From IMG/VR virus record IMGVR_UViG_3300022665_000235, positions 1-32,474 of that record: a stretch of 32,474 nt of DNA. One strand, 5' to 3'. Every line of letters begins with the position of its first letter. Position 1 is the stretch's first letter. The position numbers and the translations under genes are program-made. Below the pieces are notes generated by a model. That model was not told where the DNA came from. It saw only the letters and a program-made list of their open reading frames with translations, and did no database searches. Below are positions 6,690-14,866 of the stretch, in pieces. The DNA comes from a virus.

Positions 6690-9253
6690 TGCCGACACTA
6701 GACGCTGAGGGAGGGATTGTCATAGATGTTGGGACGGCTGTCGCTCCGCTTCCTGGAGAGCAGATAGGCCAGCTACAAACCAAGCAGTACGAGACGCTGT
6801 CTTCCTCCGACATCGACACGCTCACTATCGGTACGGGGTCGAGCCCCTCGCTGACTATTCAGAGAGTGGTGGCGGGCTCCACTGTAGGCTCCTGGCAGTG
6901 GACGATGGACTCCTCTAACAACCTGATCCTAGATCGGGTTACCGGAACGGGTATCTACGTCTGGAATGAAGTGGGAGCTTCTGTAGACTTCCGGATGGAG
7001 GGCGATACCGACACGGAGGTGTTCTTCCTAGATGGGAGTGAGAACAGGGTTGGGTTCAGCACCACGACTCCGGCAACCCTGGTGGACATACAGGGAGCCC
7101 TGACAGTCAACGGCATCCTCTCGCAGGATGACGTAACGGACACTACCTCTACTACTACGGGCTCCATCCACACAGATGGGGGGATAGGAATAGCCAAAGC
7201 TCTTTGGGTTGGGACCACATCCAGGCTAGTAGGCAATGTCACCATAGACGCTGGACTTCTAGCTGCCGGGAATGACCAAGGAGCAATTGGAGCGAGCGGG
7301 ACAGCATTTAGCGATCTCTTCCTCGCCTCTGGTGCCGTTATCAACTTTGCTGCTGGGGATGTTACCATAACCCATGCGACCGACAAGCTGACCCTGGGTG
7401 GCACAACAGTTGAGTTCGACTTCGCTAACCACGAGATGACGAATGTAGACATCAACTCCGGAGCGATTGACGGGACTACGATAGGGGCGGCCTCGGTAGC
7501 CGCAGGATCGTTCTCAGCGGTTGTTGGAACCACCGGAACTTACTCTGGAATTCTCTCAGTTGACGATACTACGGACTCTACCTCCACAACCACTGGCTCT
7601 ATTCACACAGACGGTGGGCTTGGAGTCGTACTGGACACCTTCCTTGGTGCAGACGTTACCATCACTGATCAAGTGACCATTGGAGGTTCTATTGAAGCCG
7701 GTTCGATCTTCAACATTGAGCCTGGTGTAGCAGCGAGAGATATTCTCACCAGTGTTGGAACTGGATTGCACATTGAAGCAGACTCTCAGGCCATTAATGC
7801 CACTGGGAATGGTGAGACGGTTGCTATTGGAGCCCTGGCCTTTTTTGGCATTCCGACGTGGACCTCAGTTGGAACCACGTTCACTATCTCAGACGCTGCT
7901 ACCCTGTATGTTCAAGGGCCACCCGTTGGTTCAACGAATGTCACACACACCCGTGAATACGCCCTGTGGGTGGATGCTGGAGACACGAGGCTTGACGGCG
8001 ACCTGATTCTGGATGGAACCCCAGAACTATTTATCAATGATACCACCAACGCCAACATGACAATAGGACTGACGATTAACCAGGGGGCGAATGACGATGT
8101 TATTCTTGCCCTTAAGTCCAGTGATGTTGCACACGGTCTTACCAGTACCCTAGAAACCGACACATACTATCAAATCCAGAAGGCCAATGCCACATTAGGC
8201 GGCGCCTTTATTCGCACCTTGGGGGAAGATAGCGCCTCGCTACAGGTTGTATGGCAAACCCGCACCTCTGGTGGGCAAGCAGATACCACCAAGTCCACTC
8301 TTGGCCGTAGCCTCATTGAATTTGTAGCCGAGGAGCATGATGGGGCTGATAGCGCAACCAATGTCACGGCGGATGGGAATGTGTTCGGAGTTCGCGCCCT
8401 CGTTGGCGGTGCGTTTATCACTCGTTTTATTGTAGATGAAGACGGAGACACTTGGCAGAATGGCAGCATTTTTGTCAACGAGTCTGCCAATGCCAACATG
8501 ACAATAGGACTGACGATTAACCAAGCAGGAAATGAAGATCAATCATTCTGCATAAAAAACACTGATGTCGGTCATGGATTGACCACAATAACCGATATTG
8601 ATGTAGAGACAGACGATGTGCTAACCATTCGGAAAGCACAAACTTTTGGTGGTGCTATATTACAAGCCACGCATAACGACGCAAGTAATACTCCAACATT
8701 TCGCTTTCTTGCCTATGGTGGAACAGCAACAGCAGTTAAAACAACCTCCGGTCGGTCGTTGATAGAGTTTGATGCCTATGAACATAACGGCGCAAACGCG
8801 CTTGCGAATATTGCTGCTAACGGAAATGTGTTTGGAATAAGAGCGCAGGTAGGTGGAGCGATAGTAGCTCGCTTCATTGTAGATGAAGATGGAGACATTT
8901 TCACAGTCACCGTTGTGGATGTTACTGGTACAGGAAACGCTGTACCTTCAACAGCATTTGATGAATATGATGATGCTCAACTCATTCGAGCATTGGACGT
9001 GGCTCGTACTCCAGCAGCCCTCATTCGTTCGCAGTGGGATGAACATGTAAGGTATAACGAACAGTCACTAATTGATGCTGATATTCTTGGTGCTCCCATT
9101 GATGAAGGGGGCATGACCAACGTCACCCAACTCCAACGCCTCCACAACGGCGCGATCTGGCAGGCTTATGTCGAACGTCAAGAAATGAAAGAGGTAATTG
9201 CGAGACAACTTGGTCGTATTAAAAAGCTGGAGCGGCTGCTACCGGCAGCATAG
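6689..9253 (+). CDS. Long tail fibre/receptor-binding protein with repeated modules
   Basis: The protein has 854 aa, almost free of Cys and rich in Thr, Gly, Asp and Asn, in short beta repeats. A TSTTTGSIHTDGG motif recurs at about residues 153 and 297, spaced 144 residues. A longer module (ANMTIGLTINQ ... GRSLIEF ... NVFGIRAQVGGA ... RFIVDEDGD) occurs twice, spaced 147 residues, at about residues 450-590 and 595-740. The C-terminus has an ALIRSQWDEHVRY helix and a charged coiled-coil end (QEMKEVIARQLGRIKKLERL), suited to trimerisation. No S74 peptidase chaperone motif is visible. The likely role is host attachment. The last about 700 bases are visibly more AT-rich than the flanking genes, suggesting exchange of the receptor-binding part. 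Confidence 0.75.
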   Translation: MPTLDAEGGIVIDVGTAVAPLPGEQIGQLQTKQYETLSSSDIDTLTIGTGSSPSLTIQRVVAGSTVGSWQWTMDSSNNLILDRVTGTGIYVWNEVGASVDFRMEGDTDTEVFFLDGSENRVGFSTTTPATLVDIQGALTVNGILSQDDVTDTTSTTTGSIHTDGGIGIAKALWVGTTSRLVGNVTIDAGLLAAGNDQGAIGASGTAFSDLFLASGAVINFAAGDVTITHATDKLTLGGTTVEFDFANHEMTNVDINSGAIDGTTIGAASVAAGSFSAVVGTTGTYSGILSVDDTTDSTSTTTGSIHTDGGLGVVLDTFLGADVTITDQVTIGGSIEAGSIFNIEPGVAARDILTSVGTGLHIEADSQAINATGNGETVAIGALAFFGIPTWTSVGTTFTISDAATLYVQGPPVGSTNVTHTREYALWVDAGDTRLDGDLILDGTPELFINDTTNANMTIGLTINQGANDDVILALKSSDVAHGLTSTLETDTYYQIQKANATLGGAFIRTLGEDSASLQVVWQTRTSGGQADTTKSTLGRSLIEFVAEEHDGADSATNVTADGNVFGVRALVGGAFITRFIVDEDGDTWQNGSIFVNESANANMTIGLTINQAGNEDQSFCIKNTDVGHGLTTITDIDVETDDVLTIRKAQTFGGAILQATHNDASNTPTFRFLAYGGTATAVKTTSGRSLIEFDAYEHNGANALANIAANGNVFGIRAQVGGAIVARFIVDEDGDIFTVTVVDVTGTGNAVPSTAFDEYDDAQLIRALDVARTPAALIRSQWDEHVRYNEQSLIDADILGAPIDEGGMTNVTQLQRLHNGAIWQAYVERQEMKEVIARQLGRIKKLERLLPAA
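8024..8905 (+). repeat. Duplicated 147-codon module inside the tail fibre gene
   Basis: Two consecutive modules, about 8024-8464 and 8465-8905, align over their whole length at protein level. They share an identical 32-bp DNA stretch (8051-8082 and 8492-8523) exactly 441 bp apart. The rest has diverged, and the second module is richer in A/T. The identical DNA block within diverged modules suggests either recent gene conversion or a recombination anchor. Confidence 0.8.
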
Positions 9254-9261
9254 GAGAAACG

Positions 9262-9510
9262 ATGGCATTGAAAAAGATTCGCCGGACCAAACCACTGCTG
9301 GTTCCTGTTGCAATCAACTACACGACAAAGACGTTCGTGGGATTTAGTGTGATGACGGATGACCAGAACAACGTGACAATCACCGCTCACTGGTTAATCC
9401 CCCGGGATGATGGGACGATGGATAGGGCTACAACCGGGGTCGATGCTGCACCCATCCGTGCTATCACCGGCTTCAACGCAGTGGTAGATGCTATAGTAGC
9501 AGCCAGTTAA
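9262..9510 (+). CDS. Hypothetical protein after tail fibre (82 aa)
   Basis: The product is 82 aa, with a basic N-terminus (MALKKIRRTKPLLVPVAI) and beta-type segments (TTKTFVGFSVMTDDQNNVTI), ending in AVVDAIVAAS. The start follows a TAGGAG ribosome site, eight bases after the fibre stop. A small protein directly after a fibre gene could be a fibre assembly helper or a minor tail component, but nothing in the sequence proves this. It is the last gene before the structured RNA region at 9571. Confidence 0.6.
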   Translation: MALKKIRRTKPLLVPVAINYTTKTFVGFSVMTDDQNNVTITAHWLIPRDDGTMDRATTGVDAAPIRAITGFNAVVDAIVAAS

Positions 9511-9570
9511 TAGGAGGTGGACACCGAAATATTTAGTCGTATTCTGTATATGGGTCTCTGACACCGTCTC

Positions 9571-9872
9571 ACCCCGTGGCTGTGTGCCTGTTCCGCCACC
9601 AAGACGGGAAGGAATTCAGGTTCGAGGAAACTCAAATGGCTGACTGCACCTCTGAAAGCAGCGGGCTCGGCGTATAGGGGACCGAGCAGCCCCGATGAGT
9701 CTTGGGGGAAGGAAAAGAAAGTCCCGCCGGGCCCTGCTCATCACCCGGCGGGAAGTGGAACCTGAATTCGGCTGACTACAATCTCCAGGTGGTGGCAATA
9801 TGGCTAACTCGGTGCCGTTTGTCCACCCTCCCGGTTCTTCCCCTTCCCCAAGGGGTTCCGACCCGGTGTGTC
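9571..9872 (+). ncRNA. Structured RNA, copy A (about 300 nt, unassigned class)
   Basis: No credible gene covers 9511-9905. The region holds nested complementary segments. The closing helix is a perfect 12 bp (9612-9623 with 9758-9769). Inside it are GAG-GAAA-CTC (9624-9633), CTGC/GCAG (9644-9647/9658-9661), GCTCGG/CCGAGC (9665-9670/9682-9687), CCCC/GGGG (9690-9693/9704-9707) and a 10-bp hairpin (9722-9731/9744-9753). The loop GATGAG (9694-9699) is complementary to CTCATC (9737-9742) in the 10-bp hairpin loop, giving a kissing or pseudoknot contact. A 5' hairpin GTGGC/GCCAC (9576-9580/9595-9599) and a 3' hairpin GGTGG/CCACC (9788-9792/9823-9827, inner GGCA/TGCC) flank it. A homologous copy with compensatory changes lies at 23559-23889 on the other strand. 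The RNA ends 33 nt before the next start codon. I do not recognise the class; it could be a cis-acting leader, an antitermination element or an independent phage RNA. Confidence 0.75.
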
Positions 9873-9905
9873 TATAACTGTGAAATACTAGGAAATAGGA
9901 GGGTT

Positions 9906-10175
9906 ATGCGTAAGACGCAGACGAAGCCCAGCCGGATATCGAAGAAAGAGTCTGATCTAGATATCCTTCTGACGAAGGAGCAGGTAGCGCAGATCCAGTC
10001 ATTACAGGCTCAGATCAACGAAGCTCAGAACCGGCAGGGACTTTATATCAAGGCTATCCTGGATAGTGTAGGGATTGAAGGTCAGGTACGGATCAAAGGG
10101 CCTATCAAACGTGGAAACAAGTTCTACCTCGAAGTGACCAAGATCACTAACCCAAAGACGAACGGGGAAGTATGA
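9906..10175 (+). CDS. Hypothetical protein between structured RNA and holin (89 aa)
   Basis: The frame is open further upstream, but the ATG at 9906 has a strong AGGAGG ribosome site five bases before it, and upstream codons lie in the structured RNA. The 89-aa product is basic at the N-terminus (MRKTQTKPSRISKKE), has a helical middle with heptad-like spacing (VAQIQSLQAQINEAQNRQGL) and ends in a small beta unit (RIKGPIKRGNKFYLEVTKI). Its stop overlaps the holin start (ATGA), so both are co-translated, which hints at a lysis- or particle-related role. Function unknown. The RNA leader may control it and the genes behind it. Confidence 0.7.
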   Translation: MRKTQTKPSRISKKESDLDILLTKEQVAQIQSLQAQINEAQNRQGLYIKAILDSVGIEGQVRIKGPIKRGNKFYLEVTKITNPKTNGEV

Positions 10176-10642
10176 GTATTTTCTCCATTCTCGGGGGACC
10201 TATTAAAAGCTTAGTAGATTCCATCGGAGGGATCATAGACAATGTCCATACATCCGAAGAAGAAAAGCTCGAAGCCAAAGCGAAGCTCAAAGCACTCGAA
10301 ACGGAAGCAACGGCACAAGTCCTCTCACACGCCGAAAGCCTCTTCAAGACCAAAGGCAGCGTACTCATAGCCGAGCTACAACAGGGAGATGCCTACACCA
10401 AACGGGCACGCCCTACCGTGGTCTATGGTGGACTACTGATCCTGGCCGTCAACCACATCATTCTACCCTGGATAGCATTCTTCGCCGGTATGGAGATCCC
10501 CAAGATCGAGATCCCAGCAGTGTTCTGGGGTGGTTGGAGTGGAATCGTGATGACCTGGAGTATCGGACGCTCGTTTGAGAAGCGTGGTGTGCAGAACAAA
10601 GCCGTTAGTGCTATCACCGGAAGCATCTTCGGTGCCAACTAA
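10172..10642 (+). CDS. Holin of the 3TM/gene-transfer-agent type
   Basis: The protein has 156 aa. A helical, charged N-terminal region (residues 25-60) is followed by RARPTVVYG near residue 78 and hydrophobic segments at about 82-104 and 114-133 (IPAVFWGGWSGIVMTWSIGR), ending in SFEKRG. A charged N-terminal helix, the KRARP(T/W) entry and a GW-rich second membrane segment are the signature of the 3TM holin superfamily first described in gene transfer agents. It would form inner-membrane holes at lysis. No endolysin gene is adjacent; the DUF5675 protein in the leftward arm might supply wall cleavage. Confidence 0.75.
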   Translation: MSIFSILGGPIKSLVDSIGGIIDNVHTSEEEKLEAKAKLKALETEATAQVLSHAESLFKTKGSVLIAELQQGDAYTKRARPTVVYGGLLILAVNHIILPWIAFFAGMEIPKIEIPAVFWGGWSGIVMTWSIGRSFEKRGVQNKAVSAITGSIFGAN

Positions 10643-12227
10643 GGCTCCCTTCCAGGGATTTGTCCCCTCCGGACCCCCTGGAGCCGAGAGTTTCAAACCA
10701 CAAATTCGTCCGATCTGGGCCGGTCCTTTTCCCTTTGGTAGAAGCGGGATGAACACCCGCCAGTCAGCTACTGAGATCAAGCCCGAGCAAGCCACCAATA
10801 TCCAGAACGCACTGATCGAGTTGGATGGCCTGCAGCTAGCCTGGGGGTATACGGAGATCAATTCCGCCATCACTGACACCGATCTGGTGGTCCGGAAGAT
10901 CGCGCTGTTCCGGCAACTGGATGGGACCACAGAGTTGGTGCGGATCACTAATGACTTTGCCTACCGCTGGAATGAAACAAACTGGGCCCAGATTGCTTTA
11001 GCAGCAGGCGCCGCGATGGTCGGGACCGACGTTGTCGTGGGTGCGGCGATGATTCAAGATTCATTGCTGATCGCTAAGAATGGGGAATCAACGCTGATCC
11101 GCTACACCGGCACGACGGGCAATGGGGGGCTCACGGCTATCTCTGGTTCCCCGGCAGGAAGATTCATTGTGCCGTTTGCCGATCGGGCCGTAGCGGCTCG
11201 TACCACGGCTAACCCCCAGATCGTCCAGTGGTCGATCTCCGGGGATATCACCGACTGGACTGGAACGGGCTCGGGATCAAGCTCCTTAGTGGAAGATCCC
11301 TCTGGATCGATGGACGAGATCATGGGCCTGTCGGTCCAGGGTGATCATCTCATGGTCTACCGAAGACACTCTATCTGGGTTGGAACGAGGACGGGTATTC
11401 CCTCTCCAGCTATTGCTTTGAACTCCAGGGTACAGGGGGTGGGGTGTGTAGCTGAGAGGTCCCTGGTCAATATAGGCTCTAAGGGGGACATCTTCCTGGG
11501 CTCCGATGACGTCTATATCTACCATCCAGGAGATAGGGAGCCCACGAGAATCGGTACTCCTATCCAGAACGAGATCTTTGACAACCTCAACAGGAGCGGG
11601 ACGGAGCATGTTCATGCTGCCTACGTCCGGGACCGGCAGAAGTACTCCCTGTTCATCCCGGTCTCTTCGGATACGTTTGCCACGAGGAGCTACGAGTTCG
11701 ACATACGACGCTTCCGGGCGAACGGGGATCTGGTGTGGGAACGACGCGATCCCAACAATGGAGGGGACAACATCTCAGTCTCCTTCGGTGGGAGGACAGG
11801 CTCCTTTTCCGACCCGGACTCGGAGCACAAGCTGGTCCTCGGAACCGATATAGGGGAGACGTTTGACTCCGACACTTCGGATACTACAGATGATGGAGGC
11901 ACGATTACCCTGACAGTTGAGTCTCCGGAGTTCAACCTGAAGGACCGCTGGGTGCAGATGTTTATGGTGGATATCGGCTACACCGCCTCTAGCGACAGCG
12001 ACATAACCCTGACTATCTCTACCGATGGTGGGGCTAATTATGTGGGAGCCCAGACGTACACTCTCCCTGCCTCCACAGCCGTCAGACCCTATCCTCTTCG
12101 TGTGAGAAGTGCTGTAGGAAGATCCGTCTTGTTCCGTCTGCAATCCACAGATACCAACAGGCCGGTGTTTAGGACCTATAGGCTTGCCTTGCTGCCCAGG
12201 GGTGAGTTCAGGGGCAGGTACCGATGA
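10632..12227 (+). CDS. Tail hub / DNA-stabilisation protein, P22 gp10-like
   Basis: The likely start is the GTG at 10632, inside the holin end (11-nt overlap, GGAAG site upstream), giving 531 aa; the longer upstream frame is a shadow. The N-terminus ends in GMNTRQSATEIKPEQATNIQ, the entry typical of packaged-DNA stabilisation proteins. The body is a series of beta blades (IVQWSISGDITDWTG, MVYRRHSIWVGTRTG, GDIFLGSDDVYIYHPGD, KYSLFIPVSSD), consistent with a propeller-like tail hub. It ends with a Ser/Asp-rich beta domain. The role would be to plug and extend the tail below the adaptor. The stop overlaps the next start (ATGA). Confidence 0.65.
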   Translation: MPTKAPFQGFVPSGPPGAESFKPQIRPIWAGPFPFGRSGMNTRQSATEIKPEQATNIQNALIELDGLQLAWGYTEINSAITDTDLVVRKIALFRQLDGTTELVRITNDFAYRWNETNWAQIALAAGAAMVGTDVVVGAAMIQDSLLIAKNGESTLIRYTGTTGNGGLTAISGSPAGRFIVPFADRAVAARTTANPQIVQWSISGDITDWTGTGSGSSSLVEDPSGSMDEIMGLSVQGDHLMVYRRHSIWVGTRTGIPSPAIALNSRVQGVGCVAERSLVNIGSKGDIFLGSDDVYIYHPGDREPTRIGTPIQNEIFDNLNRSGTEHVHAAYVRDRQKYSLFIPVSSDTFATRSYEFDIRRFRANGDLVWERRDPNNGGDNISVSFGGRTGSFSDPDSEHKLVLGTDIGETFDSDTSDTTDDGGTITLTVESPEFNLKDRWVQMFMVDIGYTASSDSDITLTISTDGGANYVGAQTYTLPASTAVRPYPLRVRSAVGRSVLFRLQSTDTNRPVFRTYRLALLPRGEFRGRYR

Positions 12228-12865
12228 CCGCTATAGCTGTAGAGCCTTACTTCAAGGCCAAGGGAGAGATGAGCGGTCAGCCGCTGGTCCTGGACGATGT
12301 GAGGCTTGCTGTCCTCTGGGACAGGATGAGCCAGTTCGGGAATTTATTTGCTACGGCAGAGGAAATGAGTTTCCCAGTCTTCAGGGATTGGCTCGAAGAT
12401 CCAGGTACTCTGGTCATCGGATTCTACCACGCAGATGAGCGTGAGCCGGTTGGATTGGGCATGGTCTACGGCATCCTTGGTAGCGTAGATGTCAAGATTC
12501 AAATATCATTCTTTGACGGGAGCTTGAAGCAAAGGGAACCCGTGGTCAGGGCTTTCATCGGCTGGGTGTTCGATACCGTCAAGACTAGGCGGGTCTCCGC
12601 GCATCTGAGACACGACGCTGAGGCCATACAGTTTTTCCTCAAGCGGGTAGGGATGTGCTTAGAAGGAAGATTAAAGGACTGGATCGAGAACGATGAGAAG
12701 CACTTTGACCTCTACTTGTACGGGGTTACCAAGAGGGAGTGTACCTCTGCATGGAAGGGTGGACAGTCCTCGGCGCAGCCCAGGGTACGGATGATGAAAC
12801 GGCGGAGCGTCACCCATGGACAGGGCGTTCCCGAGGTAACGGCGAAGGGCTTTCCGGGGGGGTAG
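12224..12865 (+). CDS. GNAT-like acetyltransferase fold protein
   Basis: The protein has 213 aa. The first about 165 residues fit a GNAT fold: VGLGMVYGI near residue 76 (strand before the acetyl-CoA loop), VVRAFIGWVFDTVKTRRVSA (helix), HLRHDAEAIQFFLKRVGMCL and a closing LYLYGVTKRE strand. The tail after residue 170 is basic and probably disordered. GNAT-like genes lie among tail genes in many podovirus-type environmental phages; their substrate is unknown, and some may be structural. The start is ATGA-coupled to the hub gene. The classical Q/RxxGxG/A motif is weak, so activity is uncertain. Confidence 0.6.
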   Translation: MTAIAVEPYFKAKGEMSGQPLVLDDVRLAVLWDRMSQFGNLFATAEEMSFPVFRDWLEDPGTLVIGFYHADEREPVGLGMVYGILGSVDVKIQISFFDGSLKQREPVVRAFIGWVFDTVKTRRVSAHLRHDAEAIQFFLKRVGMCLEGRLKDWIENDEKHFDLYLYGVTKRECTSAWKGGQSSAQPRVRMMKRRSVTHGQGVPEVTAKGFPGG

Positions 12866-12868
12866 GCT

Positions 12869-14863
12869 ATGCCAAGGCATATTACAGGAACAACTGCACG
12901 GCCCGAAGGTAGCACCCAGGTCGACTTAGCCCCTCAATTCCTCAAGAAGGGCAGGGAAGGCTTTGCCGGGCTTTTCACTTTCCTGTTGCAGCAGGCAGCT
13001 GAAAAGGGTGGTTTCCCGGCTGAGCTTATAGCTCGATTATTTGGAGGAAGAGAAGATGGGGTAAGAGAAGATGGGGGAAGAGAAGATGGGGTAAGAGAAG
13101 AGGGGGGAAGAGAAGATGGCGCCCTTCCAGCTGAGGTAGCAACTCTTCCTGCGCTACCCGTCCTACCTACCATCCCTGGGTTGCCAGGCTTTCTAGAGGG
13201 AGAGGGCAGAGGTCCCAACGTCGCTGCTGCGGTAGCCGTTCCAGCGATTACGTCTCTGTTTGCCTCGCTGTTCGGAGGTGGGGGATTACTACGTGGAGGA
13301 GCACCGGAGCTTCCTACACCGGTGGTTGGAGGTGAAGGCAATATCACTCCTATCTTCCCCGACATGAATCAACAGCAGCTCCAGCTCTTTTTGCAGTTGC
13401 TTCAGCAGTTGAGTACCGGAGGCCCTGCTGCGGCACTTTCCGGAACTGGAGGACCCGCCGCAGCCCTAGGCCCTAATCCATTGACTGCTGATGCAGTAGC
13501 ACCTTCTGATCCTCTAGGATTGCTACTTGAGCAACAGAAGACGGCGCCTAGTTTGACGCCAGAAGGGGCAGCTCCCGGAGGTGCTCTAGTCCCCCAACTT
13601 CCAGCCGGTATTACTGGAGATAAGGCACCGCCGACTTTACCAGGAGGGGAACCACCTCCGGCTGACTTTGATCCGTTAGCAGCAATAAGGTCCTCTCTTG
13701 GGTTTGATCCAACTGGTGTTGTAGACCCCAATCAAGCTCCATTAAATTTCCAAACACTTGGCACTGCTTTATCAAATGGTGGCGGCGGTGGATTTCCGTC
13801 GACTGAGGAGATTGTTCCAGGTGCCACGGATATTGGTAGTACGCTCCCACTAGATATTGGAGATGTCGGAATAGATCCAGTAGAGATTGATCCAGGGATT
13901 GATGGTGAAGGGAATGGCGGCGGAGGGAATGGAGTAGACCAAACCCAAGCTGATCAACTCAACAGCTTCCTAGAGCAGATCCAGAGTGGGAATCAGTTCC
14001 AGGACTTAGCTCAGTTCTTCAGCCTGCCTACGTTCGAGGGCCCCTTCACCACTCCGGCTACTGATCTTCAGCGTCAGGCTCTCGGAGCTAGCTCTGAGTT
14101 CCTCGGGACGGACCTTGGAGAGCGTAACCAAGTGGCCCAGGATGCTCTCCAGGAGCTTATCAGGACCGGGGGAGAGGGTGCCCCAGGGGTAGACCCGCTG
14201 GGTCAATTGACGCGGGAGACCTCCGCCGATCCGACGTTGAATGAGTTCCTCAAGACAGGAGGGGGAAGGTTCGATCTCTCACCACAGTTCAGTGCTCTTG
14301 AGGCGATCAACAAGCGAAGACTGGATGAGCAGATTGCTCGGCAGAGAGAACAGTTCGGAGTGCTCGGAGGACGGTTTGGAACCGATATAGCCAGGGGAAG
14401 AGGAGAGCTAGAGTCTCGCTTCTTGGAGGCGGAGTCCGGACAGCGGGCTGAGATTGCTGGGCAGTCGTTCAGAGAACAGCAGCAGCGTCGCCTAGCCTCG
14501 CTGGGTCTTGCTAGTGGTAGAGATATCGCCAGAGAAGGACTGGGTGTTCAGGCGCGGGGTCAGGAGCTAGACCTTCAGACACTTCTCCAGAACGTCTTTG
14601 CGGGGCAGCAGACGAGAAGGTTACAGGGCTTGGGGCTTGGTGAACAACAGCGACAGACCGACATAGCGGCCAGAGGGCAAAGAGGTAGGGAGATCACCGA
14701 AGGCTTCAGGCTTGGAGAAGCCGAACGTCAGATAGGTGACACGGCTATCCAGAGACAGTTAGCGGAGTTCGGCAGAACCCAGGGTGCATTACTTCCGATG
14801 CTGTTACAGTTCTTCTCTCAGGGTGTAGGAGAAGAGACTCTTGTACTTGACGAGGAAGGGTAA
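12869..14863 (+). CDS. Putative ejection/internal virion protein 1 (664 aa)
   Basis: The gene encodes 664 aa in two halves. The first is Pro/Gly/Ala-rich and of low complexity, with five tandem REDG-type pentapeptides near residues 60-84. From about residue 465 the protein is helical and full of Gln, Arg and Glu (RRLDEQIARQREQFGVLGGR, FREQQQRRLASLGLASGRDI). Helical, Gln/Arg-rich proteins after the tail hub are typical of podovirus DNA-ejection proteins (compare P22 gp7, gp20, gp16 by position only). It is followed after three bases by the next large gene. No enzymatic motif is seen. Confidence 0.5.
   Translation: MPRHITGTTARPEGSTQVDLAPQFLKKGREGFAGLFTFLLQQAAEKGGFPAELIARLFGGREDGVREDGGREDGVREEGGREDGALPAEVATLPALPVLPTIPGLPGFLEGEGRGPNVAAAVAVPAITSLFASLFGGGGLLRGGAPELPTPVVGGEGNITPIFPDMNQQQLQLFLQLLQQLSTGGPAAALSGTGGPAAALGPNPLTADAVAPSDPLGLLLEQQKTAPSLTPEGAAPGGALVPQLPAGITGDKAPPTLPGGEPPPADFDPLAAIRSSLGFDPTGVVDPNQAPLNFQTLGTALSNGGGGGFPSTEEIVPGATDIGSTLPLDIGDVGIDPVEIDPGIDGEGNGGGGNGVDQTQADQLNSFLEQIQSGNQFQDLAQFFSLPTFEGPFTTPATDLQRQALGASSEFLGTDLGERNQVAQDALQELIRTGGEGAPGVDPLGQLTRETSADPTLNEFLKTGGGRFDLSPQFSALEAINKRRLDEQIARQREQFGVLGGRFGTDIARGRGELESRFLEAESGQRAEIAGQSFREQQQRRLASLGLASGRDIAREGLGVQARGQELDLQTLLQNVFAGQQTRRLQGLGLGEQQRQTDIAARGQRGREITEGFRLGEAERQIGDTAIQRQLAEFGRTQGALLPMLLQFFSQGVGEETLVLDEEG
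13046..13120 (+). repeat. Five tandem 15-bp repeats in frame
   Basis: Units start at 13046, 13061, 13076, 13091 and 13106, with consensus GRAAGAGAAGATGGG (second base G or T). They alternate between GGAAG and GTAAG openings, suggesting an original 30-bp doublet that duplicated. Each unit encodes one charged pentapeptide (GREDG, VREDG). The number of units can change without breaking the frame. Confidence 0.9.
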
Positions 14864-14866
14864 GCC

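Noticed and set aside
9571-9872. tRNA, RNase P, SRP or group I intron identity for RNA A/B
   Set aside because: There is no cloverleaf or CCA end, no RNase P core such as GAGGAAAGUC, no SRP tetraloop domain and no interrupted gene. The identity therefore stays open.
9702-9905. Upstream extension of the 89-aa gene
   Set aside because: It lies inside the structured RNA, and the ATG at 9906 has the strong ribosome site.
10575-10631. Upstream extension of the gp10-like gene
   Set aside because: It overlaps the holin coding sequence in another frame and shows no conserved-looking residues; the GTG at 10632 fits the family N-terminus better.
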